A stretch of 64,000 bases of DNA from NCBI RefSeq assembly GCF_003569045.1, contig NZ_BFCB01000003.1:1798001-1862000 (forward strand). The letters are read 5' to 3'. This DNA comes from Aggregatilinea lenta. GTDB lineage: Bacteria; Chloroflexota; Anaerolineae; Aggregatilineales; Aggregatilineaceae. Both the position numbers and the translations under genes were made by a program. Shown here piece by piece: positions 38,756-47,480 of the stretch; positions within the stretch are counted from its first letter, which is position 1, and each line of letters starts with the position of its first letter. Below the pieces are notes generated by a model, which made no database searches, had not been told where the DNA came from, and was given only the letters and a program-made list of their open reading frames with translations.

Positions 38756-39400
38756 ATGGCCGAGTCCGAATATTCCCCGGTGGTGCGAGTCCTCGTCATT
38801 GCGGACGATGCGCTGGTGCGCGCGGGGCTGGCCGCCCTGCTCGGCGACGTGCCGGGGATTGCGGTGGTGGGACAGAGCGCGGCGGGCGATGACCTGGGCG
38901 ATCTGGCTGCGCCGTATGCGCCGAACGTGATTGTGTGGGATCTCGGCTGGGACGCGGAGGCGGTGCTGGCGCGTATGGACGGTTTGGACGAAGCGGGCGT
39001 GCCGGTGATCGCGCTGCTGTCCGGCGAGGACGCGGCGGCCCCAGCCTGGAACGCGGGCGCGCGCAGCCTGCTGCTGCGCCAGGCGGAGCTTGATCCGCTC
39101 GTCGCGGCGCTGCGCGCGGCGGCGCTGGGGCTGGTCGTGCTCGATCTGGCCCTGGCGGAAGCCGCGCTGGTGCCTCACGCCGATCCGCCCACCGATCCGG
39201 GCGCGCTGCTCACCCTGCGCGAGGCGGACGTGCTGCGCCTGCTGGCCGAAGGACTGGCGAACAAGGCCATCGCGCAGCGGCTGGACATCAGCGAGCACAC
39301 GGTCAAGTTTCACGTCAACTCGTTGCTGCGCAAGCTCGACGCGCAGAGTCGCACCGAAGCTGTGATCGAGGCCACGCGGCGCGGGCTGATCCTGCTGTAA
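38756..39400 (+). CDS. LuxR/NarL-type regulator with an atypical receiver
   Basis: 214 residues from the ATG at 38756 (a TTG eight codons earlier is possible). N-terminal receiver: Asp17-Asp18 acidic pair ('VLVIADDALVRAG'), phosphoacceptor Asp62 ('VIVWDLGWD'), but the conserved Lys is Arg108 ('ARSLLLRQA'), and the receiver is Ala/Leu-rich with short loops. C-terminal LuxR helix-turn-helix (about 150-208): 'LTLREADVLRLLAEGLANKAIAQRL' and 'ISEHTVKFHVNSLLRKL', fully conserved. No kinase gene is adjacent. The serine protease pair follows 120 bp downstream, so regulation of those genes is possible but not shown. Confidence 0.85.
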   Translation: MAESEYSPVVRVLVIADDALVRAGLAALLGDVPGIAVVGQSAAGDDLGDLAAPYAPNVIVWDLGWDAEAVLARMDGLDEAGVPVIALLSGEDAAAPAWNAGARSLLLRQAELDPLVAALRAAALGLVVLDLALAEAALVPHADPPTDPGALLTLREADVLRLLAEGLANKAIAQRLDISEHTVKFHVNSLLRKLDAQSRTEAVIEATRRGLILL

Positions 39401-39523
39401 TTCCTCAAGTTTTTCCACACCCTGGCCAAAAGGATAGGATCGCCCTCACCAGATGGGGGAAGACACACGCGCGCGTCGGGCGTATGCTTGGATCATGACA
39501 GGATGTAGCGTGAGGAGTGGACA

Positions 39524-40420
39524 ATGCCTGGTGTATTGCAAGAGTTGTCGGATGCGATGGCGAATGCTGCCGAGACGGTCGGCCAGAGCATCGTGCGCGT
39601 CGAGGGACGTAAGCGGCTGGCAGGGACCGGCGTCGTGTGGTCGGCGGACGGCGTGATCGTCACGGCACATCACGTCGTGCACAAAGAAAGCGGCATCGAG
39701 ATCGGCCTGCCCGATGGCTCGATCGCGTCCGCGTCGCTGGTGGGGCGCGACCCGTCCACGGACCTGGCCGTGCTTCGCGCCGAGACGGGGAACTTCGCCG
39801 CGCCCACGTGGGGCGAGATCGACGGCGTGAAGGTCGGCCAACTGGTGCTGGCGTTGGGCCGCCCAGGCAAGTTCGTGCAGGCGACGCTTGGCGTGGTGAG
39901 TGCGCTCGGCCAGGGTTGGCGCACGCCGCCCGGCGGCCAGATCGACCGCTACCTGCAAACCGACGTGCTGATGTATCCCGGCTTTTCCGGCGGGCCGCTG
40001 GTTAGCGCCGGTGGTGAGGTGATCGGCCTGAACAGCTCAGCGCTGCTGCGCGGCGTCAGCGTGGCGGTTCCTGTGCCGACCGTGCGGCGTGTCGTAGAGT
40101 CGCTGCTCCAGCACGGGCATGTACGGCGCGGCTACCTGGGCGTCGCGGCGCAGCCAGTGCGCCTGCCGGAAGCGCTTCAGGAACAGTTGGGGCAGGAGAC
40201 GGGCGTGCTGCTAGTCTCGGTCGAGACGGGCGGCGCGGCGGATCAGGGAGGGTTGGCGCTGGGCGACACCATCGTCGCGCTGGACGGCCAGCCGGTGCGC
40301 CACATGGACGACCTGCTGAGTCTGCTGACAGCCGAGCGCATCGGGGTCAGTGTGCCCGTGCAGATCGTGCGCGGCGGGCAGGTGCAGGAGATGCAGATCG
40401 CGGTCGGCGAGCACGCCTGA
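39524..40420 (+). CDS. HtrA-like serine protease with one PDZ domain
   Basis: 298 residues, with GAGGAG about seven bases before the ATG. Trypsin-like domain (about 15-205) with triad His50 ('VIVTAHHVVHK'), Asp80 ('DPSTDLAVL') and Ser155 ('YPGFSGGPLV', in which Phe replaces the usual Asn of GNSGGP). A PDZ domain follows (about 210-295; 'GYLGVAAQPV', 'GLALGDTIVALDGQPV'). There is no signal peptide and no membrane helix, so it looks cytoplasmic, unlike DegP. The N-terminus is a short acidic helix. Ten bases separate it from a second protease, so the pair is one operon. Role probably in protein quality control or processing of a specific partner. Confidence 0.88.
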   Translation: MPGVLQELSDAMANAAETVGQSIVRVEGRKRLAGTGVVWSADGVIVTAHHVVHKESGIEIGLPDGSIASASLVGRDPSTDLAVLRAETGNFAAPTWGEIDGVKVGQLVLALGRPGKFVQATLGVVSALGQGWRTPPGGQIDRYLQTDVLMYPGFSGGPLVSAGGEVIGLNSSALLRGVSVAVPVPTVRRVVESLLQHGHVRRGYLGVAAQPVRLPEALQEQLGQETGVLLVSVETGGAADQGGLALGDTIVALDGQPVRHMDDLLSLLTAERIGVSVPVQIVRGGQVQEMQIAVGEHA

Positions 40421-40430
40421 GGGGGCGGAT

Positions 40431-41090
40431 ATGAGTGATATCGTCCAACAGCTCGACGAGGAGCTGGCCGGGATCGTCGCGGCGGTGCGGCGCAGTCTGG
40501 TGCAGGTGCGCTACCGCGATCGCAGCCTGGGCGCGGGCACGATCTGGCACGCGGACGGGCTGATCATCACCAACGCGCATGTCGCGCAGCGCGGCGGCCT
40601 GACGGTCACACTGCCGGACGGGCGCACCGTCCCGACGCGGCTGTTGGCGCGCGATCCAGAGTGCGACCTCGCGGCGCTGTCCGTGGAGGCGCACGACCTG
40701 CCCGCGACTCCGCTCGGCGACGCTCGCGCGTTGCGTCCCGGCGACTGGGTGATGGCGCTCGGCCATCCCTGGGGCGCACTCGGCGCGGTGACGGCGGGTA
40801 TCGTGGTCGGCATGGGCGCGGACTGGCCGGAGATACTGCCCGGTCGCAATGACTGGCTGGTGGCGAGCCTGCACTTGCGCCCCGGCCACTCCGGCGGTCC
40901 CCTGGTGGACGCGCAGGGAAAGTTAGTCGGAATCAATACGTTGATGAACGGCCCCGACGCGGGCGTGGCGATCCCGGTTCATGTCGCGGCGCGCTTCCTG
41001 AAGGACGCGCTCGACGACGAGCGCCGCCGCTCCCAGCCGGAAGGGCACGTCCAGGCGGCAGGTGATCCCGGCCCAGCAGAATACGTGTAA
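40431..41090 (+). CDS. Trypsin-like serine protease without PDZ domain
   Basis: 219 residues from the ATG at 40431 (GGGGGCGG upstream). Triad His50 ('LIITNAHVAQR'), Asp79 ('DPECDLAAL') and Ser154 ('RPGHSGGPLVD'). The N-terminal helix 'MSDIVQQLDEELAGIVAAVRRS' resembles the start of the preceding protease ('ELSDAMANAAETVGQS'), and the two are likely a duplicated pair in which this copy has lost the PDZ domain. No export signal. A short hydrophilic tail (Glu/Gln/Pro) replaces the PDZ. The two may assemble together. A strong terminator follows. Confidence 0.85.
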   Translation: MSDIVQQLDEELAGIVAAVRRSLVQVRYRDRSLGAGTIWHADGLIITNAHVAQRGGLTVTLPDGRTVPTRLLARDPECDLAALSVEAHDLPATPLGDARALRPGDWVMALGHPWGALGAVTAGIVVGMGADWPEILPGRNDWLVASLHLRPGHSGGPLVDAQGKLVGINTLMNGPDAGVAIPVHVAARFLKDALDDERRRSQPEGHVQAAGDPGPAEYV

Positions 41091-41098
41091 GGCAGAGT

Positions 41099-41120
41099 GA
41101 AAAACGGGCGGTGCAAGCCC
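41099..41120. repeat. Dispersed repeat, copy 1
   Basis: A 22-bp segment, GAAAAACGGGCGG-T-GCAAGCCC, that recurs at 47362-47383 with a single base change. It lies between the protease stop codon and its terminator. Confidence 0.6.
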
Positions 41121-41133
41121 GAAACACATTCTG

Positions 41134-41177
41134 ACGCGCCCCGATCCCAGGAAAAAGATGGGATCGGGCGTGTTTTT
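41134..41177 (+). terminator. Rho-independent terminator after the protease pair
   Basis: A stem of about 12 bp (GCCCCGATCCCA with TGGGATCGGGC, one bulge) ending in TGTTTTTG. The leftward uronate isomerase gene ends 19 bp beyond. Confidence 0.8.
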
Positions 41178-41195
41178 GTTTTGGGCCACTAGCCC

Positions 41196-42632
<1,437 letters not shown>

Positions 42633-42685
42633 CGTGTGCTCCTTAACCTGAATAATCTTGACAAACCCCCTGGGGTGGTGTTTAC

Positions 42686-42699
42686 TGTAATCGATTACA
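42686..42699. promoter_or_regulatory. LacI-family operator between uxaC and the regulator gene
   Basis: TGTAATCGATTACA is a perfect 14-bp palindrome with the central CG typical of LacI-family sites. It lies just downstream of the leftward -10 TATAGT (42698-42703 on the minus strand, preceded by a TGG extension), so binding would block uxaC transcription; it is also close enough to affect the rightward regulator gene. Confidence 0.8.
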
Positions 42700-42731
42700 C
42701 TATACCATAAAATGTTACGGTTAGGACGCAA

Positions 42732-43763
42732 ATGCCCGCCAAAATGCAAGACGTCGCCCGGCTGGCCGGGGTCTCCACGGCCACCGTTTCCCGCGCGCTC
42801 AACACGCCCGAATTAGTCAGTGCGGAGACGCACCAGCGCGTGATGGCGGCCATCCACGAGCTTGACTACAAGATCAACCTGGCGGCACGCAACCTGCGCA
42901 CCAACCGCACCGGCACCCTCGCGATCGTGATCCCCACCATCGCCGATCCGGTCATTAATCGCGCCGTGGAAGCCGTCGAGGATGCGGCCATCGAGCATGG
43001 CATGACGCTGCTGATGTGCAGCACGCGCGGCGAGGCGGCGCGGGAGCAGGCGTATATCCGGCTGCTGACGCAGCAAACGGTGGTGGACGGCGTGCTGTAC
43101 ATTTCGCCGCGCGCCGCGCCGGAGGACGTACGGCGGCTGGCGCATGGCGCCGCGCCGCTGGTGCTGTGCAACTACGTTATGGACGACGCGCGCACACCAA
43201 GTGTGCTGGTCGATCACGTCAGCTCGATCTATCAGGCGACGCGGCATTTGCTGGCGCTCGGCCACCGCCGGATCGCGCTGTTGAGCCTCGACGCGCCGTA
43301 CTATACTCCGGCACGGATGCGGCGCGAGGGCTTCGAGCGCGCCTTTGCGGAAGTGGACGCCGCGCCCGATCCGGCGCTGATCGCGGAGATCCACCAGCCG
43401 ACCTATGCCAACGACGAGTGGCAGGCAACCATTCGCGACCTGCTGGACCGCGACAATCCACCTACGGCGGTCGTGGCGTTCAACGACGAGGTCGCGCTGC
43501 AAGTGTACGCCGTGTGCCGCGCGCGGGGCATCCGCATCCCGCAGGATCTGTCGGTGACGGGCTGCGACGACAGCGTATCGGGTCGCTACGTGGACCCGCC
43601 GCTGACCACGGTGCGCGTGCCCGCCTACGAGCTGGGGCAGGTGGCGGTCCGGCACTTGCTGCGGCGCATCGAGCAGCCGCGCGCCCGCCTGCCGCGCACC
43701 ACGCTGCTGGACGTGGTGCTGGTGACGCGTGGCTCCTGCGCACCGCCCCATGTTAACCTTTGA
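42732..43763 (+). CDS. LacI-family transcriptional regulator of the sugar-acid locus
   Basis: 343 residues. The N-terminal helix-turn-helix and hinge are standard: 'MQDVARLAGVSTATVSRALN' (about 5-24) and 'AARNLRTNRTGTLAIVIPTI' (hinge about 52-62). The effector domain is the periplasmic-binding type with 'LLALGHRRIALLSLDAPYYT', 'NPPTAVVAFNDEVALQVYAVCRARGIRIPQDLSVTGCDDS' region and 'LTTVRVPAYELGQVAVRHLL'. Probably binds the palindrome at 42686 and is released by a uronate or its metabolite. It is the first gene of the rightward run that continues through the SDR and LarA-like genes. Confidence 0.93.
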   Translation: MPAKMQDVARLAGVSTATVSRALNTPELVSAETHQRVMAAIHELDYKINLAARNLRTNRTGTLAIVIPTIADPVINRAVEAVEDAAIEHGMTLLMCSTRGEAAREQAYIRLLTQQTVVDGVLYISPRAAPEDVRRLAHGAAPLVLCNYVMDDARTPSVLVDHVSSIYQATRHLLALGHRRIALLSLDAPYYTPARMRREGFERAFAEVDAAPDPALIAEIHQPTYANDEWQATIRDLLDRDNPPTAVVAFNDEVALQVYAVCRARGIRIPQDLSVTGCDDSVSGRYVDPPLTTVRVPAYELGQVAVRHLLRRIEQPRARLPRTTLLDVVLVTRGSCAPPHVNL

Positions 43764-43791
43764 CTAGAGCACCGAAGAAAGAGTAGACGAC

Positions 43792-44610
43792 ATGGCTTCT
43801 ATCCTCGACCTGTTCGACCTGACCGGCAAGACCGCCGTCGTGACCGGCGGCTGCGGCGTGCTGTGCTCGGCCATCGCGCAAGGGCTGGCGAGCGCCGGGG
43901 CGCGCGTCGTGCTGCTGGACCGCGACACGGAGCGCCTGCCGAACTGCGCGGGCATGATCCCCGGCGAGCCGCTCGGCCTGTACGCGGACGTGCTCGACGC
44001 CGGGATGCTGGCGGACGTGGCGGACGAGATCGAGGATCGTGCCGGGCCGGTCGATATCCTGGTCAACTGCGCGGGCGGTAATCGGGCCACCGCGACCACT
44101 GGTGATGGCCGTACGTTCTTCGACCTGCCGCCGGAGGCGCTGCGCGCCGTGATCGATCTGAACCTGATGGGCACGCTGATCCCGTCGCAGGTGTTTGGGC
44201 GCCACATGGCCGAGCGCGGCGAGGGCGTGATCCTTAACGTCTCGTCGATGAACGCGTTTCGCCCGCTGACACGCATCGCCGGGTACAGTGCGGCGAAGGC
44301 GGCGGTCAGCAACTTCACGCAGTGGCTGGCGGTGCATCTGGCGCAGGAATACGGCGCGGAACTGCGCGTCAACGCCATCGCGCCGGGTTTTTTCATGACG
44401 CAGCAGAATAAGTTTCTGCTGACCGACGAGGCGACCGGCGCGCTGACCGAACGGGGCCGCCAGATTCTCGACCACACGCCTGCGGGGCGCTTCGGCGCGC
44501 CGGAGGATCTGCTCGGCGCGGTACTGTGGCTGGTATCGCCCGCGTCCGCGTTCGTAACCGGCGTGGTGGTTCCCATCGACGGCGGCTTTAGCGCCTTTTC
44601 GGGGGTGTAA
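43792..44610 (+). CDS. SDR oxidoreductase, probable D-mannonate oxidoreductase (fructuronate reductase)
   Basis: 272 residues, short-chain dehydrogenase/reductase. NAD motif 'AVVTGGCGVLCSAIAQGL' in the form TGGxGVL typical of the UxuB-type SDRs; 'LVNCAGGN'; catalytic Tyr165 and Lys169 in 'GYSAAKAAVSNFTQWLAVHLA' region; and the C-terminal 'TGVVVPIDGGFSAFSGV', a near-hallmark of bacterial D-mannonate oxidoreductases of this family. Would reduce fructuronate, made by UxaC, to mannonate. Genome context agrees. It lies 28 bp after the LacI gene and one base before the LarA-like gene. Confidence 0.88.
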   Translation: MASILDLFDLTGKTAVVTGGCGVLCSAIAQGLASAGARVVLLDRDTERLPNCAGMIPGEPLGLYADVLDAGMLADVADEIEDRAGPVDILVNCAGGNRATATTGDGRTFFDLPPEALRAVIDLNLMGTLIPSQVFGRHMAERGEGVILNVSSMNAFRPLTRIAGYSAAKAAVSNFTQWLAVHLAQEYGAELRVNAIAPGFFMTQQNKFLLTDEATGALTERGRQILDHTPAGRFGAPEDLLGAVLWLVSPASAFVTGVVVPIDGGFSAFSGV

Positions 44611-44611
44611 C

Positions 44612-45874
44612 ATGCTTGACAGCCAGGCATCCGTGCCGCAGGGCACGCTCGACGACGACACGATCCGCGCGACCATCGCGCAGGGCCTCGCGGGGCACTT
44701 CACCGGGCAGCGTGTGCTGGTGTTGGTCCCCGACCACACGCGCACGGTCCCGCTGCCGCAGTTGTTCCCGCTGCTGGTCGAGGCGCTGAGCGACGCGAAA
44801 CATGTCGATTTTATGGTGGCGCTCGGCACGCACCTGCCGCTCGACGACGCGTCGCTGTGCAGGCTGGTCGGCATCACGCCGGAGCAGCGCGCCACGACCT
44901 ACCGTAACATGGGCCTATTTAACCACGCCTGGAGCGATCCCGGCGCGCTGGTGCAGATCGGCACGATTACACGCGATCAGGTGCAGGACATCGCCGGGGA
45001 CGTGTGGCACCCGTCGCTGGGCGGCGACGTACCGGTGCGCCTCAACCGCGCCGCGCTGGAGGCGGACCATGTACTGATCGTCGGGCCGACCTTCCCGCAC
45101 GAGGTGGTCGGTTTTTCCGGCGGGGCGAAGTACCTGTTCCCCGGCATCTCCGGCCCAGAGATGATCAACGTCACGCACTGGCTGGGCGCGCTGATCACGA
45201 TCATGGAGATGATCGGCATGGAGCAGACGCCGGTGCGCGCCATGATCCATGCGGCGGCGGACTGCCTGACCACGCCCGTGACGCTGTGCGCGCTGGTGGT
45301 GGAAGGCGGCGGGCTGGCCGGGATGTTTATCGGGCCAATGTACGAGGCGTACGCCGCCGCCGCGCGGCTGTCGTCGCAGCGGCACATCATCTGGGTGGAC
45401 AAACCGTTCAAGCGCGTGCTGTCGCACGCGCCCGCCATGTACGACGAGTTGTGGACCGGGGCGAAGGCGATGTACAAGCTCGAACCGGCCATCGTGGACG
45501 GCGGCGAGGTGATCGTGCATGCGCCGCACCTGGACACGGTCAGCCTCGTCCACGGCAAGTATCTGTATCAGGTGGGCTACCACGTGCGCGACTATTTCCT
45601 CAAGCAGTGGGATCGTTTCGGTGACGTGCCGCTGGGCGTGCTGGCGCACAGCACGCACCTGAAGGGCGCGGGCACCGTCGAGAACGGCGTTGAGCGTCCG
45701 CGCATTCAGGTGACGCTGGCCTCACGCATCTCGCCGGAGGACTGCGCGACGTTGAATCTCGGCTACGCCGATCCGGCTGAAATCGACGTGGCGGCGTGGC
45801 AAAATCGAGAAGATGAGGGCATTCTATACGTGCCCAAAGCGGGCGAGTTCCTGTACCGGCTCAAGGAAGGATAG
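44612..45874 (+). CDS. LarA-family nickel-pincer racemase/epimerase homologue
   Basis: 420 residues, lactate racemase (LarA, DUF2088) superfamily. The residues that hold the nickel-pincer nucleotide in L. plantarum LarA have counterparts at identical spacing: Asp41/Arg44 in 'PDHTRTVPLP', His74 in 'ALGTHLPL', His163 and Lys173 in 'PHEVVGFSGGAKYLFPG', His189 in 'NVTHWLG' (10 and 16 residues apart, as in LarA). Family members racemise or epimerise 2-hydroxy acids; some act on sugar acids. Lying between mannonate oxidoreductase and 6-phosphogluconate dehydrogenase, a mannonate/gluconate 2-epimerase role is attractive but unproven. Requires LarB/C/E, not in this window. Confidence 0.85.
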   Translation: MLDSQASVPQGTLDDDTIRATIAQGLAGHFTGQRVLVLVPDHTRTVPLPQLFPLLVEALSDAKHVDFMVALGTHLPLDDASLCRLVGITPEQRATTYRNMGLFNHAWSDPGALVQIGTITRDQVQDIAGDVWHPSLGGDVPVRLNRAALEADHVLIVGPTFPHEVVGFSGGAKYLFPGISGPEMINVTHWLGALITIMEMIGMEQTPVRAMIHAAADCLTTPVTLCALVVEGGGLAGMFIGPMYEAYAAAARLSSQRHIIWVDKPFKRVLSHAPAMYDELWTGAKAMYKLEPAIVDGGEVIVHAPHLDTVSLVHGKYLYQVGYHVRDYFLKQWDRFGDVPLGVLAHSTHLKGAGTVENGVERPRIQVTLASRISPEDCATLNLGYADPAEIDVAAWQNREDEGILYVPKAGEFLYRLKEG

Positions 45875-45879
45875 CGGAA

Positions 45880-47283
45880 ATGGGCGAGTATGCCATTGGC
45901 ATGGTCGGGCTGGGCGTCATGGGCGCGAATCTGGCCCGTAATTTTGTGAGCAAGGGCTTCAGCGTGGCCGGGTACGACCTCGCGGCGGACAAGCGTGAAG
46001 CGTTCGACCGGCACGCGGGCGAAGGCGATCTGAAGAGCTTCGCGGACGTGCAGGAGTTCCTCGGCGCGCTCGAACAGCCGCGCCGGATCATCCTGCTCGT
46101 GCCGTCGTCGGTGGTGGACGAGGCGATCGCCTCGCTCAAACCGATGTTGAATAAGGGCGACCTGCTGATCGACCTGGGCAACAGCTTCTTCGGCGACACC
46201 GAGCGGCGCGCGGTGTCGCTGGAAGACGCGGGCTACTACTTCATCGGCAGCGGTGTGTCGGGCGGGGAGAAAGGCGCGCTGCGCGGGCCGTCGATCATGC
46301 CCGGCGGCCACCGCGAGGCCTACGCGCTGATCGCCCCGGCCTTCGAGGCTATCGCCGCCAAGGTGGACGGCGATCCGTGCGTGACCTACATCGGGCCGCG
46401 CGGCGCGGGCCACTACGTGAAGATGGTTCACAATGGCATCGAGTACGGCATCATGCAACTCATCGCGGAGGCGTACGATTTGCTCAAACGCGGCGTGGAC
46501 GCCAGCGCTGACGAGCTGGCGGCGGCCTTTCGCACCTGGAATCAGGCCGAGCTGAATTCGTACCTCGTGCAGATCACGGGCGAAATCTTTGCGCGGCGCG
46601 ATCCCGATACGGGCACGCCGCTGGTGGATATCATCCTCGACGAGGCCCAGCAGAAGGGCACCGGCAAGTGGACCAGCCAGAACGCATTGGACCTGGGCGT
46701 GCCGACCCACACGATCAACGCGGCGGTCGAGGGGCGCATCATCTCCGGCCTGAAGGCGGAGCGTATCGAGGCGGCGAAGGTGTTCGGCGGGCCGAAGGGC
46801 GGCTACTCCGGCGACCGGGGCGAGTTTTTCGAGCAGGTGCGGGACGCGCTGTACGTCTCGATGCTGATCTCCTACGCGCAGGGCATCGCGCTGATGCAGG
46901 CGGCCAGCAAGGATTACGACTACGACCTGGACATCGCGGACATCGCGCGCATCTGGCGCGGCGGCTGCATCATCCGCGCCGGACTGCTGGAAGACGTCCG
47001 TAAGGTGTACACCGCGCAGCCCGATCTGCCGAATCTGCTGTTGGCGTCGCCGTTCAAAGAAGCGGTCGAAGCGCGGCAGGCCGATTGGCGCGCCGTGATC
47101 CAGGCGGCGGTTGGCATGGGCGTGCCCGTACCCGGCATGGCCGCGTCGCTGGCGTACTTCGACGCGTACCGCAGCGCGCGCCTTCCCGCCAATCTGACCC
47201 AGGCGCAGCGCGACTTCTTCGGTTCGCACACGTATCGCCGCCTGGACCGCGACGGCGTGTTCCACACGGAGTGGGAAGCGTAA
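45880..47283 (+). CDS. gnd: 6-phosphogluconate dehydrogenase, decarboxylating
   Basis: 467 residues, full length. Oxidises 6-phosphogluconate to ribulose 5-phosphate and CO2 with NAD(P). Rossmann motif 'GMVGLGVMGANLARNF'; substrate loop 'GSGVSGGEKGALRGPSIMPGG'; catalytic 'GAGHYVKMVHNGIEYGIMQ' (Lys and Asn); C-terminal all-alpha domain with 'KGTGKWTSQNALDLGVPTHTI' and 'FFGSHTYRRLDRDGVFHTEW', the usual end of the family. It starts five bases after the LarA-like gene, so the two are cotranscribed and the operon joins the pentose phosphate pathway at this enzyme. Confidence 0.95.
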   Translation: MGEYAIGMVGLGVMGANLARNFVSKGFSVAGYDLAADKREAFDRHAGEGDLKSFADVQEFLGALEQPRRIILLVPSSVVDEAIASLKPMLNKGDLLIDLGNSFFGDTERRAVSLEDAGYYFIGSGVSGGEKGALRGPSIMPGGHREAYALIAPAFEAIAAKVDGDPCVTYIGPRGAGHYVKMVHNGIEYGIMQLIAEAYDLLKRGVDASADELAAAFRTWNQAELNSYLVQITGEIFARRDPDTGTPLVDIILDEAQQKGTGKWTSQNALDLGVPTHTINAAVEGRIISGLKAERIEAAKVFGGPKGGYSGDRGEFFEQVRDALYVSMLISYAQGIALMQAASKDYDYDLDIADIARIWRGGCIIRAGLLEDVRKVYTAQPDLPNLLLASPFKEAVEARQADWRAVIQAAVGMGVPVPGMAASLAYFDAYRSARLPANLTQAQRDFFGSHTYRRLDRDGVFHTEWEA

Positions 47284-47312
47284 GGGCGGACGGCAAATTT
47301 AACGATTCTCGC

Positions 47313-47336
47313 AGGGGCAATTCATGAATTGCCCCT
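47313..47336. repeat. 24-bp perfect palindrome (dispersed repeat)
   Basis: AGGGGCAATTCA followed by its exact reverse complement. The same 'CAGGGGCAATTCATG..' type is familiar as a short dispersed repeat in many environmental genomes; a 22-bp motif shared with 41099 lies 26 bp to its right. It sits in the 197-bp gap between gnd and the PFK gene. Confidence 0.65.
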
Positions 47337-47361
47337 ACACAGAACATCATGGTAAAGGGGC

Positions 47362-47383
47362 GAAAAACGGGCGGAGCAAGCCC
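47362..47383. repeat. Dispersed repeat, copy 2
   Basis: GAAAAACGGGCGG-A-GCAAGCCC, one mismatch to the copy at 41099. Here it continues as CCGCCCCTAC, and with GGGGCG just before forms an imperfect hairpin, so copy 2 looks more complete. Confidence 0.6.
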
Positions 47384-47480
47384 CGCCCCTACGCAACTCA
47401 ACATTTGAGGGCGGCAATGATCCGTCCGACAGGAACCAAGAGAATATTCGCTTTGAGGGGAGCATAAAGGAAGAACGCGC

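Noticed and set aside
45763-47265. A 500-codon antisense frame over gnd
   Set aside because: Composition is that of a shadow of the sense gene (His/Arg/Val-rich), and gnd is unmistakable.
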